Source of the DNA: Comamonas denitrificans
GTDB taxonomy: Bacteria > Pseudomonadota > Gammaproteobacteria > Burkholderiales > Burkholderiaceae_C
Assembly (NCBI RefSeq): GCF_017368815.1
Contig: NZ_JAFNME010000025.1
Span: 1-40,418, forward strand
Reading direction: 5' to 3'
DNA: 40,418 bases
Below, piece after piece: positions 15,868-22,966 of this stretch (the stretch's first letter is position 1; each line of letters opens with the position of its first letter). Made by a program: the position numbers and the translations under genes. The notes beneath the pieces were generated by a model that had not been told where the DNA came from, did no database searches, and saw only the letters and a program-made list of their open reading frames with translations.

Positions 15868-17439
15868 ATGACGACCTTGCCCCCTGCCACCACGGCACTC
15901 ACGCCCGCCGATTACCTCACCCGCATCCTGAACGCCCGCGTCTATGACGTGGCCCTGGAAACCGATCTGGAAGTGGCCAAAAACTTAAGCCGCCGCCTGG
16001 GCAACAAAGTGTTGCTCAAACGCGAAGACCAGCAACCGGTGTTCAGCTTCAAGCTGCGCGGCGCGTACAACAAAATGGCCAACCTCACCCCGGGGCAACT
16101 GGAGCGGGGGGTGATTTGCGCCTCGGCCGGCAACCATGCGCAGGGCGTGGCCCTGGGCGCGCGCAAGCTGGGCTGCCGCGCCATCATCGTGATGCCCACC
16201 ACCACACCCCAGCTCAAAATTGATGCCGTGGCCGCGCTGGGCGGCGAAGTGGTGCTGGCCGGCGAGAGCTATTCCGACGCGTACCAGCACGCCGTGGTGC
16301 TGCAGGAAAAGCAAGGCCTGACCTTTATCCACCCCTTTGACGACCCCGACGTGATTGCCGGCCAGGGCACCGTGGCCATGGAGATGCTGCAACAGCTGCA
16401 AAAGCTGGGCAGCCCGCGGCTGGATGCGGTGTTTGTCGCCATTGGCGGCGGCGGTTTAATTTCTGGCGTGGCCAATTACATCAAGGCGGTGCGGCCGGAC
16501 ATCAAAGTCATTGGCGTGCAAACCAAAGATTCGGATGCCATGCGCCAGTCGGTGCTGGCCGGTCAGCGCGTGGAGCTGGCCGATGTGGGCCTGTTCTCGG
16601 ACGGCACGGCGGTGAAGCTGGTGGGGCAAGAGACCTTCCGCATCACGCAAAACCTGGTCGATGATTTTGTTGTGGTCGATACCGATGCGGTGTGCGCGGC
16701 CATCAAAGACATCTTTGTGGACACCCGCTCCATCGTTGAACCTGCCGGGGCCCTGGCGGTGGCTGCCATCAAGCAGTACGTGGCCGAGCACCAAACCGAG
16801 GGTGAAACCTACGCCGCGATTTTGTGCGGTGCGAACATGAATTTTGACCGCCTGCGTTTTGTCGCCGAGCGCACCAATGTGGGCGAAGAGCGCGAGGCCC
16901 TGCTGGCCGTGACCATGCCCGAAGAGCGCGGCAGCTTTCGCCGCTTCTGCCAGTTGATTGACCTGCTGCCCGGCGGCCCGCGCAGCGTCACCGAGTTCAA
17001 CTACCGCATCAGCGACCATGATCGCGCCCATGTGTTTGTCGGGCTATCGACCACGGCCCCCGGCGAATCGACCCGCATCGTTGAGCACTTCCAGGGCCAC
17101 GGCTTTGCCGCCCTGGATTTAACGCACGACGACATGGCCAAAGAGCATTTGCGCCACATGGTGGGCGGGGCATCGGCCCTGGCGCAGGATGAGCGCCTGC
17201 TGCGCTTTGTCTTTCCTGAGCGGCCGGGGGCTTTGCTCAAGTTCCTCAGCCTCATGGCCCCCAACTGGAACATCTCGCTGTTTCACTACCGCAACCAGGG
17301 GGCCGACTACGGGCGCATTTTGGTCGGCCTGCAAGTGCCCGCCAAGGATGGGGCGCAGTTTGCCCAGTTCTTGCAAAGCCTGGGCTACCCCTGGGTGGAG
17401 GAAACCAGCAATCCGGCCTACCAATTATTCTTGCGCTAA
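15868..17439 (+). CDS. ilvA: Threonine ammonia-lyase, biosynthetic
   Basis: The protein has 523 residues, like other biosynthetic long forms. I chose ATG 15868 (MTTLPPATTALTPADYL); the frame upstream has no conserved residues. Residues about 20-330 are the PLP fold-type II domain, with the Schiff-base lysine K62 in FSFKLRGAYNKM, the phosphate loop IGGGGLISG, and SAGNHAQGVALGA. Two ACT-like regulatory domains follow (about 340-420 and 435-520), beginning ALLAVTMPEERGSFRRF and RLLRFVFPERPGALLKF; in the family these bind isoleucine and valine. It makes 2-oxobutanoate from threonine, the first step to isoleucine. It stands alone downstream of the small RNA. A TATGAT at 15812-15817 is a possible -10 box. 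Confidence 0.96.
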   Translation: MTTLPPATTALTPADYLTRILNARVYDVALETDLEVAKNLSRRLGNKVLLKREDQQPVFSFKLRGAYNKMANLTPGQLERGVICASAGNHAQGVALGARKLGCRAIIVMPTTTPQLKIDAVAALGGEVVLAGESYSDAYQHAVVLQEKQGLTFIHPFDDPDVIAGQGTVAMEMLQQLQKLGSPRLDAVFVAIGGGGLISGVANYIKAVRPDIKVIGVQTKDSDAMRQSVLAGQRVELADVGLFSDGTAVKLVGQETFRITQNLVDDFVVVDTDAVCAAIKDIFVDTRSIVEPAGALAVAAIKQYVAEHQTEGETYAAILCGANMNFDRLRFVAERTNVGEEREALLAVTMPEERGSFRRFCQLIDLLPGGPRSVTEFNYRISDHDRAHVFVGLSTTAPGESTRIVEHFQGHGFAALDLTHDDMAKEHLRHMVGGASALAQDERLLRFVFPERPGALLKFLSLMAPNWNISLFHYRNQGADYGRILVGLQVPAKDGAQFAQFLQSLGYPWVEETSNPAYQLFLR

Positions 17440-17455
17440 TTTTTAGTGTTTTTGG

Positions 17456-17497
17456 CCGCTACCGCTTATCTATCAAGCGGTAGCAGCTCACTTTTTT
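17456..17497. repeat. Intergenic palindrome after ilvA, possible terminator
   Basis: GCTACCGCTT (17458-17467), loop ATCTATC, AAGCGGTAGC (17475-17484) form a perfect 10-bp stem, followed by AGCTCAC and six T. The T-tract sits 7 nt from the stem, so it is an imperfect terminator for ilvA. It belongs to the same palindrome family as 12871, 26376 and 32261. Confidence 0.7.
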
Positions 17498-17511
17498 ATA
17501 TAAAGCCCAAG

Positions 17512-17543
17512 AAAAAAGCCCGGATAAACAAGCTATCCGGGCT
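17512..17543 (-). terminator. Rho-independent terminator of the flagellar block
   Basis: AGCCCGGATA (17517-17526), a 7-nt loop and TATCCGGGCT (17534-17543) form a perfect 10-bp stem, followed on the minus strand by a T-tract (17517-17512). It lies 39 nt after the fliT stop. Confidence 0.92.
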
Positions 17544-17581
17544 AAGAGAACACCTTGGAGGGCGTTAAACCAAGTGGTGCA

Positions 17582-17878
17582 TCAATGCAGGGCCGAACCA
17601 GCCGGGGCCGTGCCCATGTATTCCAGCGTGGCCAGCCACGGCTCGGCCAGCAGGCGGATTTGGGCATCGTTGCGCAGAATGCGCTGCATGATGCGGGTCT
17701 TTTCTTTGCGCTCTTGGGCGGATAAGGTTTGCGCCTCGGCTTGGGCACGCAACTCACCAATCAGCACCGCGCAGGCTTTTTCGCAATCGGCAACTGCTTG
17801 CCAATTGCTGCTCATGGCGGCTTGCAGCATGTCCGTGCTCTTGGTCTCGATTGCTTTGTAAAAATCCAACAATTCCAT
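17582..17878 (-). CDS. fliT: FliT-like flagellar export chaperone
   Basis: The protein has 98 residues from ATG 17878, preceded by AAGGAG; GTG 17887 lies too close to that site. It is a short all-helical, charged protein (LLDFYKAIETKSTDMLQAAM at the N-terminus and KTRIMQRILRNDAQIRLL in the middle). Sequence similarity to enteric FliT is weak, so the name rests on size, helical character and its place after fliS, where fliT usually stands. FliT-type proteins hold the cap protein FliD before export. It is the last gene before the strong terminator. Confidence 0.72.
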   Translation of the reverse strand: MELLDFYKAIETKSTDMLQAAMSSNWQAVADCEKACAVLIGELRAQAEAQTLSAQERKEKTRIMQRILRNDAQIRLLAEPWLATLEYMGTAPAGSALH

Positions 17879-17899
17879 CTCCCTCACTCCTTAACGCCG

Positions 17900-18316
17900 T
17901 CACGCGCCAGCAGTTGTGTTGCCCTCTGGGCCAATTTCTTTCCATCCCTGTGCTACAGGCTGCAGCACCCCAATCACTTCCTCGACCAGGCCCACGTCGT
18001 TGTGGACGTTGGCGTGGGTCAGCTGCTTGACCGAATAGTCATACAGCAGCTTTAAATTTCCGGCCAGCTCCCCGCCCTTTTCCAGATCGAGGCCCGCCGC
18101 CAGCCCTTCCTGCAAGATACGCACGGCCTTGCCCAAATGGCGTCCTTTTTCCTCCACCTCGCCACGCTGTATCGCACCGCGAGCAGCATTCAGGCTTTGA
18201 AACAGGCCATCGAACAACATTTGTATCAAGGCATGGGGCGAGGCGTTTTCCACCCCCGAATGCGCACCTACCTGGCGGTAGGCATTGGCCCTGTTGAATC
18301 CTGGAGAAGAAAACAT
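17900..18316 (-). CDS. fliS: Flagellin export chaperone FliS
   Basis: The protein has 138 residues from ATG 18316, which follows AAGGA. It has the family pattern ANAYRQVGAHSGVENASPHA, then LIQMLFDGLFQSLNAARGAI, RHLGKAVRILQEGLAAGLDL and ELAGNLKLLYDYSVKQL. FliS wraps the flagellin C-terminal helix in the cytoplasm and keeps it from polymerising early. It lies 56 nt after fliD, with the flagellin gene itself outside this window, and shares the fliD transcript. Confidence 0.92.
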   Translation of the reverse strand: MFSSPGFNRANAYRQVGAHSGVENASPHALIQMLFDGLFQSLNAARGAIQRGEVEEKGRHLGKAVRILQEGLAAGLDLEKGGELAGNLKLLYDYSVKQLTHANVHNDVGLVEEVIGVLQPVAQGWKEIGPEGNTTAGA

Positions 18317-18372
18317 GCGAATCCTTGGCAATCGTAAAAAGTACAAGCGCGGTGCCGACCTGAAGGGGGGTA

Positions 18373-19737
18373 TTAGCTCTTCGAGTTATTCCACGTAGTC
18401 ACCATTTGCGAGACATAGGAATTCAACGCATTCAGCGAAGACATTTTCACGTCCAGCGCCGAGTACTGCGCATACAACCGTGTCTCCAGCGCTTCGGCGC
18501 GTTTATTGACCTTGTCCTGCTCGGCAGTGTTGCTCTTGAGCGTGCGCTCCAGCGAGTCGGTCTTCGTGTTCAGCGTCCCGTCAAACGACAGCAGCTTGTC
18601 GGTGAAGTTCTTGAAGTTCACGGCAATCCCGCCACCCTGCCCCAGACTGTCGGCTTTATTGGCAAACAAGCCTTTCAAGTCGTCGATATTGGTCAATGCT
18701 TTGTCCAGCTTGGTGGTGTCCATACTGAGTTTGCCGCCCTCTTGCATCTGGATGCCGATATCGGCCAAGCGCGTCAACCCCCCGGTGCTGCCCGAGATGC
18801 CTTGGGTCAGCATGCGCAAGGAGTTTTGCAAGCTCACGGTGGCGCTATCGCCTTGCAGCACCCCTGCGGTTTTGCTCTCTTCGACGTACTTGGTCGATTG
18901 GGTCAGCAGGTCGTTGAGTGCGTTGTAGGCCTCGACAAACTCTTGGATGTTTTTCTTCATTGCCTCGGTGTCGGCTTTCACATTCAGCGTGGCCGCCGTG
19001 CTGGTGACTTCCGAGACGGTAAACGACATACCGGGGATGGTGTTGGCAAAGGTATTGCTGCTGGATTCGACGACCAAACCATTGAGCTCCACCTTGGCAT
19101 TTTGGGCATTTTGGGTGGTGTTCTGCCCCAGCACTGTAGGGGCGGAGCTCAAATCCACCGTAAATGCCTTGTCGGTGCCGGTTTCCTTTGAGCGCAGCAT
19201 CAAGCGCTCTTTGCCATCCACGTCAGTGACCACCGAGGCTTGAATGCCCATTTCTGCTTCGTTGATCTTGGTGGCAATCTTGGTCAGGGTGTCCGAGCTA
19301 GAAACACTAATATCTTTTTCCACCGCGCCCATTTTGAGCTTGATGGTGCCGTCCGCTCCCATGGCTTGGTCTTTGGCCAAGGCACTACCGCCAGCGCCGC
19401 CAGTGCCGCCAAGCGCCGTGGTTTGGGCCTGGGCCAGGTCCGTGACCTTGATGTTGTAGGTGCCGGTGGCCGCAATCCCGGTCATGGTGCCCGAGAGGGT
19501 GGGGTTGCTGGAGCTGATGCTCACGCCGTTCCAGGCACTGTCGCGGGTGAGTTTGGAGGCGATGTCGCCCAATTTGGAGGTGAGCGATTTGATTTCGCCG
19601 TAGGTCGAAATTTGGGTTTGGATGCCTTCGGCTTTGTACTCAAGTTTCTTCAGCGGGATTTTTTCCGCCGCAACCGTCTGCTCGACGATTTTGGCGACAT
19701 CTAAGCCACTGCCGATCCCTGCGGATGAAATTGCCAT
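18373..19737 (-). CDS. fliD: Flagellar filament cap protein FliD (HAP2)
   Basis: The protein has 454 residues from ATG 19737, with AAGGAG 9 nt ahead. The N-terminus SSAGIGSGLDVAKIVEQTVA is the FliD signature. The first D0/D1 part (KIPLKKLEYKAEGIQTQIST) is followed by a variable middle. The C-terminal helical part carries RLADIGIQMQEGGKLSMDTT and LDVKMSSLNALNSYVSQMVT. Exported through the flagellar pore, it caps the filament and folds incoming flagellin. Heading fliD-fliS-fliT, it is preceded by a sigma-28 promoter and a leader of about 157 nt. Confidence 0.95.
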   Translation of the reverse strand: MAISSAGIGSGLDVAKIVEQTVAAEKIPLKKLEYKAEGIQTQISTYGEIKSLTSKLGDIASKLTRDSAWNGVSISSSNPTLSGTMTGIAATGTYNIKVTDLAQAQTTALGGTGGAGGSALAKDQAMGADGTIKLKMGAVEKDISVSSSDTLTKIATKINEAEMGIQASVVTDVDGKERLMLRSKETGTDKAFTVDLSSAPTVLGQNTTQNAQNAKVELNGLVVESSSNTFANTIPGMSFTVSEVTSTAATLNVKADTEAMKKNIQEFVEAYNALNDLLTQSTKYVEESKTAGVLQGDSATVSLQNSLRMLTQGISGSTGGLTRLADIGIQMQEGGKLSMDTTKLDKALTNIDDLKGLFANKADSLGQGGGIAVNFKNFTDKLLSFDGTLNTKTDSLERTLKSNTAEQDKVNKRAEALETRLYAQYSALDVKMSSLNALNSYVSQMVTTWNNSKS

Positions 19738-19904
19738 GGTGAATACTCCTTCAACTGCATGCGCCACCCTGCGGGTAACTGTTGCCTTAATGCCTATTGT
19801 GCTGCGGTTGTTGCTATAACAAAAGCGAGAAAACTACCGCTCACACCTACCAATCTCTTTGATCCAGACCTCTTGGAACACCCAAGTGTCCAGGGCCTTC
19901 TTTT

Positions 19905-19931
19905 TTATCGGCGCTTTGCGAAAGAACTTAA
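19905..19931 (-). promoter_or_regulatory. Sigma-28 (FliA) promoter for fliD-fliS-fliT
   Basis: On the minus strand, TTAAGTTC (19931-19924), 11 nt, then GCCGATAA (19912-19905). The enteric consensus is TAAAGTTT-N11-GCCGATAA, so the -10 is perfect and the spacing exact. It lies only a few bases after the fliA stop codon. Confidence 0.88.
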
Positions 19932-19935
19932 GCCC

Positions 19936-20652
19936 TTAATGCAAACGCATTTTTGTGCGCAGCCGTGCGATGGCTTGGCTGTGCAGTTGGCTGATGCGCG
20001 ACTCGGTCACTTCCAGGACGGCGGCGATTTCTTTCAGGTTCATATCGTGCTCGTAGTACATGGCCATGACGTATTTTTCGCGCTCGGGCAGGTTCTCAAT
20101 GGCCTCCACCAGCGCCTGGCGCAAGCGATGGTCACGCAACTGGGCAAAGGGGTCGGCCTGGGCATCGGCCACATGGCGATCGAGGAAGTTTTCGCCCTCA
20201 TCGCCGTTTTGGCCCATGTCTTCCAGATAAATCAATTGCGTGCCGCGCACCCGGCCCAGCAGCTCTTGGTATTCGGCCAGCTCCAGCTCCATGGCCTCGG
20301 CGATTTCGGATTCTTTGGGCGCTCGGCCTAGGCTTTGCTCCAGGCGGTGGATGGCGCTTTCAATGTCTTTTTGGCCTTTGCGGGCGCTGCGGCTCATCCA
20401 ATCGCTGCCGCGCAGTTCATCGAGCATGGCACCACGAATGCGCTGGCTGGCAAAGGTCTCAAATTGCACCCCATGGCTGGTTTCGTAGCGCGACAAGGCA
20501 TCGGCCAGGCCAATCATGCCCACCTGGATCAAATCGTCCAGCTCCACACTGGGCGGCAACCGGGCCATCATGTGCTGCGCAATCCGCCGCACCAGCGGGG
20601 CGTGCTGGCGGATCAAGGTATCAAGGCTTAATTGACCGTGGGCGGTGTACAT
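19936..20652 (-). CDS. fliA: RNA polymerase sigma factor FliA (sigma-28)
   Basis: The protein has 238 residues, the normal length. ATG 20652 (MYTAHGQLSLDTLI) is preferred; it begins 4 nt after the stop of the FlhG-like gene. Region 2 is HAPLVRRIAQHMMARLPPSV with ELDDLIQVGMIGLADALSRY and FETFASQRIRGAMLDELRGS. Region 3 is KDIESAIHRLEQSLGRAP, and region 4 carries LPEREKYVMAMYYEHDMNLK and VTESRISQLHSQAIARLRTK. It directs late flagellar transcription. No anti-sigma FlgM gene is in the window. The promoter right behind it shows a direct downstream target. Confidence 0.96.
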   Translation of the reverse strand: MYTAHGQLSLDTLIRQHAPLVRRIAQHMMARLPPSVELDDLIQVGMIGLADALSRYETSHGVQFETFASQRIRGAMLDELRGSDWMSRSARKGQKDIESAIHRLEQSLGRAPKESEIAEAMELELAEYQELLGRVRGTQLIYLEDMGQNGDEGENFLDRHVADAQADPFAQLRDHRLRQALVEAIENLPEREKYVMAMYYEHDMNLKEIAAVLEVTESRISQLHSQAIARLRTKMRLH

Positions 20653-20656
20653 CAAC

Positions 20657-21433
20657 TCAATGATTCCACGCAGGTGAAGGGGTGGCGCAAGGCGCAAACA
20701 GGCTGGCGGGCAGCATTGCGGGCTCAGGCGCAGTAATCACCTGCCCCTGCTCCAAGCATTGTAGCGCCCAGCGCTGTAGCTGCCGGGGGTGTTCTGGGTC
20801 GATTTGCTGGGCCAAAGGCTCAACATGTAAATGGTGGTGTGCGCACTGCGCTATAGATTTCAAGAGCGGGTCCAACCCGGTATGCGCCGGGCGCAACGCC
20901 AGCAACTGGGGCATGACCCCGGTGTCCATGAACACTTGCTTGAGCGCGCGGTAGCACGCCACCACGCTGTGGCGTTTGGTGGGCACCAGCAACCAGGGCG
21001 CTTGCTGCACCCCCTTGCACACCGCCCCCAGCAAGGGGGCCGGGGCCAGCACCACCAGCAGCGCGTGGTTGCGAAAATGCCGGTACAGCTGCCCCAAGGG
21101 CGGCTGGCCACTGGCTTGCGCCCAATCGGCCAACTCTTGCAAGCCCCGCGCCGCAGGCAAGCTGGCAATGGCGTGGGACTGGGTCAGGTGCGCCGGCAGC
21201 GCGGTGCTGCTGCAGCCTTGCAGCACGTCTTCAAGGCCTGGGGCTTGGTCGGTTTCGCTCTCTAGGCCATCCAAAATCATCACCGGGTAGCCTTGCGCTT
21301 GCAACGCTGCGCAGGCTTGCCACAGGGCGTGCAAGTCCTCCACCTCGCCCGAGGGGATGACGCTCAATACCCGCAGCTGCCCACTGGACTGGCCAAGCAG
21401 GCTGCTGCCCTGGTGCCAACCACTGTCAAGCAT
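20657..21433 (-). CDS. Degenerate FlhG/FleN-like protein without a P-loop
   Basis: The protein has 258 residues. ATG 21433 overlaps the flhF stop in the string ATGCTTGA. Between flhF and fliA one expects flhG, a MinD-like ATPase that limits flagellar number. The fold pattern is still traceable: a first strand LRVLSVIPSG, a helix DLHALWQACAALQAQGYPV, and VMILDGLESE where MinD proteins have the LLLDAD strand. However, the deviant Walker A (GKGGVGKT) is absent (SGEVEDLH stands in its place), and no conserved switch aspartate is obvious. It therefore probably cannot bind or hydrolyse ATP in the usual way. It could be an unrelated protein in the flhG position; I favour a diverged FlhG that acts by binding FlhF. 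Confidence 0.65.
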   Translation of the reverse strand: MLDSGWHQGSSLLGQSSGQLRVLSVIPSGEVEDLHALWQACAALQAQGYPVMILDGLESETDQAPGLEDVLQGCSSTALPAHLTQSHAIASLPAARGLQELADWAQASGQPPLGQLYRHFRNHALLVVLAPAPLLGAVCKGVQQAPWLLVPTKRHSVVACYRALKQVFMDTGVMPQLLALRPAHTGLDPLLKSIAQCAHHHLHVEPLAQQIDPEHPRQLQRWALQCLEQGQVITAPEPAMLPASLFAPCATPSPAWNH

Positions 21434-22964
21434 GAAAACCTCCGCTGGCGGCCCCCAAGGGGGAATCTGCATAGAAAAAGTCCAAATCCAGCGCGCTGGG
21501 GTCAAACGCCGATTTGCTGTGCGCCCGCATCGCGCTGGCAATCAGGTTGCTGGCCACGGCACGGTCAAAATCTTCAGGCACGCGCTGGCCGTTGGTCACC
21601 CCGCGCAACACCATTTGGTGGCGAATCAGGGCATCGAGCGCCGGGCCGAGTTTGACGGCTTCATCCACCTTGGACAGGATGGCTTGGCGGCAATTGTGGT
21701 GCTTGAACGCGGCCAAGGATTCATCCAAGGTGTCGCCATGGCAGCCGGCATTGGCCACCAGCAGTTGCTGCACGCCAGGCAGCTGCAGCACTTGCAAAAT
21801 ATCGTCCTTGCGGGGGTCGCGGGGGGATACACCGGTGGTGTCGATGATGACCATTTTCTTGCCCGACAGCAGGCCCAGCAAATCTTTCAAGGCCGCTTTG
21901 TCATGGGCCAAATGGGCCACGACACCGAGCATGCGGCCATAAGAGCGCAGTTGCTCGTGGGCACCGACCCGGTAGGTATCCAGCGTGATCAGGCCAACGT
22001 TTTGCGCCCCGTGCCGTTGGGCGCACAGGGCGGCCAGTTTGGCCGCCGTGGTGGTTTTACCCACCCCGGTCGAGCCGATCAAGGCAAACACGCCGCCCAC
22101 ATCGTAGATGGGCGCCGCCGAGGCATCGGTGCGCAAATTGCGCTCCAGCACCTGCATCAGCCAGCGCAGCGATTCTGCCGGGGCCCCGGTTTGGGGCATG
22201 CGCTCAATCAGGGTGCGGGCCAAGGCGGGCGAAAAACCGGCGCGAATCAACTTCAAGATCAGGTTGGAGTGCAACGGGTTTTGCCGCGTTTGCCCCAGCC
22301 AGGCCAGGGTGTTGAAGCGTTCTTCGATCAGGCTTTTGACGGTCTGCAGCTCTTGCAGCATGCCTTGGCTGGTGGCGGGGCTGGCCGCCAGGTTTTTGCT
22401 GGCCGGCACCTCTGCGGCCATGGCACGCAGGGGGTTTTGGCGCACCACCTGGGGCATGGTGGCTTGGGCACTGTCTTGGCGGGCTTTGCGGGCGAAGGTG
22501 GGCAATTGGTCTTCAGGCAACTCGGCCGCCTGGATGCCTTCGCTGCGGCGGCGCAGCATGCGCTCACGCACGTAATCCTGGAAGGACAGGGTGCTCATGG
22601 CCAGCTGTTCGGTATCTTCGGCCACGCTTTGGCGGGGGCTGACGTGCACCGGCGCGGCCATGCGCGGTGCCACAGCAGCGGCCACCGGCTTAGGCGCTGG
22701 GGCCTGCGGGGCAATGATGGGGGCCGCAGTTTTGCGCAAGGGGCGGGTTTCTTCGGCCGCCCGCGCCTGGATGGCGGCACGCAGCCCGGGACTGGTTTTC
22801 TGGCCACGGTCCATGTGCTGCAGGTGGTCTTCGGCCGTGGCCATGACTTCCACGCCCTGGGCGGTGGCGCGGTTGGACAAAATGAGTGTGCCTTCGCCAA
22901 AAACAGACCGTGCTTTGGCTAAGGCTTCACGCGAAGTGGGAGCAAGAAAGCGTTGGATGTTCAT
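21426..22964 (-). CDS. flhF: Flagellar SRP-like GTPase FlhF
   Basis: The protein has 512 residues. It has the family N-terminus MNIQRFLAPTSREALAKARS, then a basic, Ala/Pro-rich B domain (about 50-200) and an NG GTPase domain. G1 is GSTGVGKTT (about residues 295-303), the SRP-type DTYRVGAHEQLRSYGRML segment follows, G3 is DTTG and G4 is SKVDE (TKxD in most relatives). FlhF marks the pole for flagellar assembly, and its GTPase is stimulated by FlhG. The gene starts 2 nt after the flhA stop and overlaps the FlhG-like gene, so all are translated from one message. Confidence 0.95.
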   Translation of the reverse strand: MNIQRFLAPTSREALAKARSVFGEGTLILSNRATAQGVEVMATAEDHLQHMDRGQKTSPGLRAAIQARAAEETRPLRKTAAPIIAPQAPAPKPVAAAVAPRMAAPVHVSPRQSVAEDTEQLAMSTLSFQDYVRERMLRRRSEGIQAAELPEDQLPTFARKARQDSAQATMPQVVRQNPLRAMAAEVPASKNLAASPATSQGMLQELQTVKSLIEERFNTLAWLGQTRQNPLHSNLILKLIRAGFSPALARTLIERMPQTGAPAESLRWLMQVLERNLRTDASAAPIYDVGGVFALIGSTGVGKTTTAAKLAALCAQRHGAQNVGLITLDTYRVGAHEQLRSYGRMLGVVAHLAHDKAALKDLLGLLSGKKMVIIDTTGVSPRDPRKDDILQVLQLPGVQQLLVANAGCHGDTLDESLAAFKHHNCRQAILSKVDEAVKLGPALDALIRHQMVLRGVTNGQRVPEDFDRAVASNLIASAMRAHSKSAFDPSALDLDFFYADSPLGAASGGFHA

Positions 22965-22966
22965 AG

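Noticed and set aside
21357-22922. Long plus-strand frame (521 codons) opposite flhF
   Set aside because: FlhF is certain on the other strand, and the plus-strand product is low-complexity Gly/Gln/His with no ribosome site.
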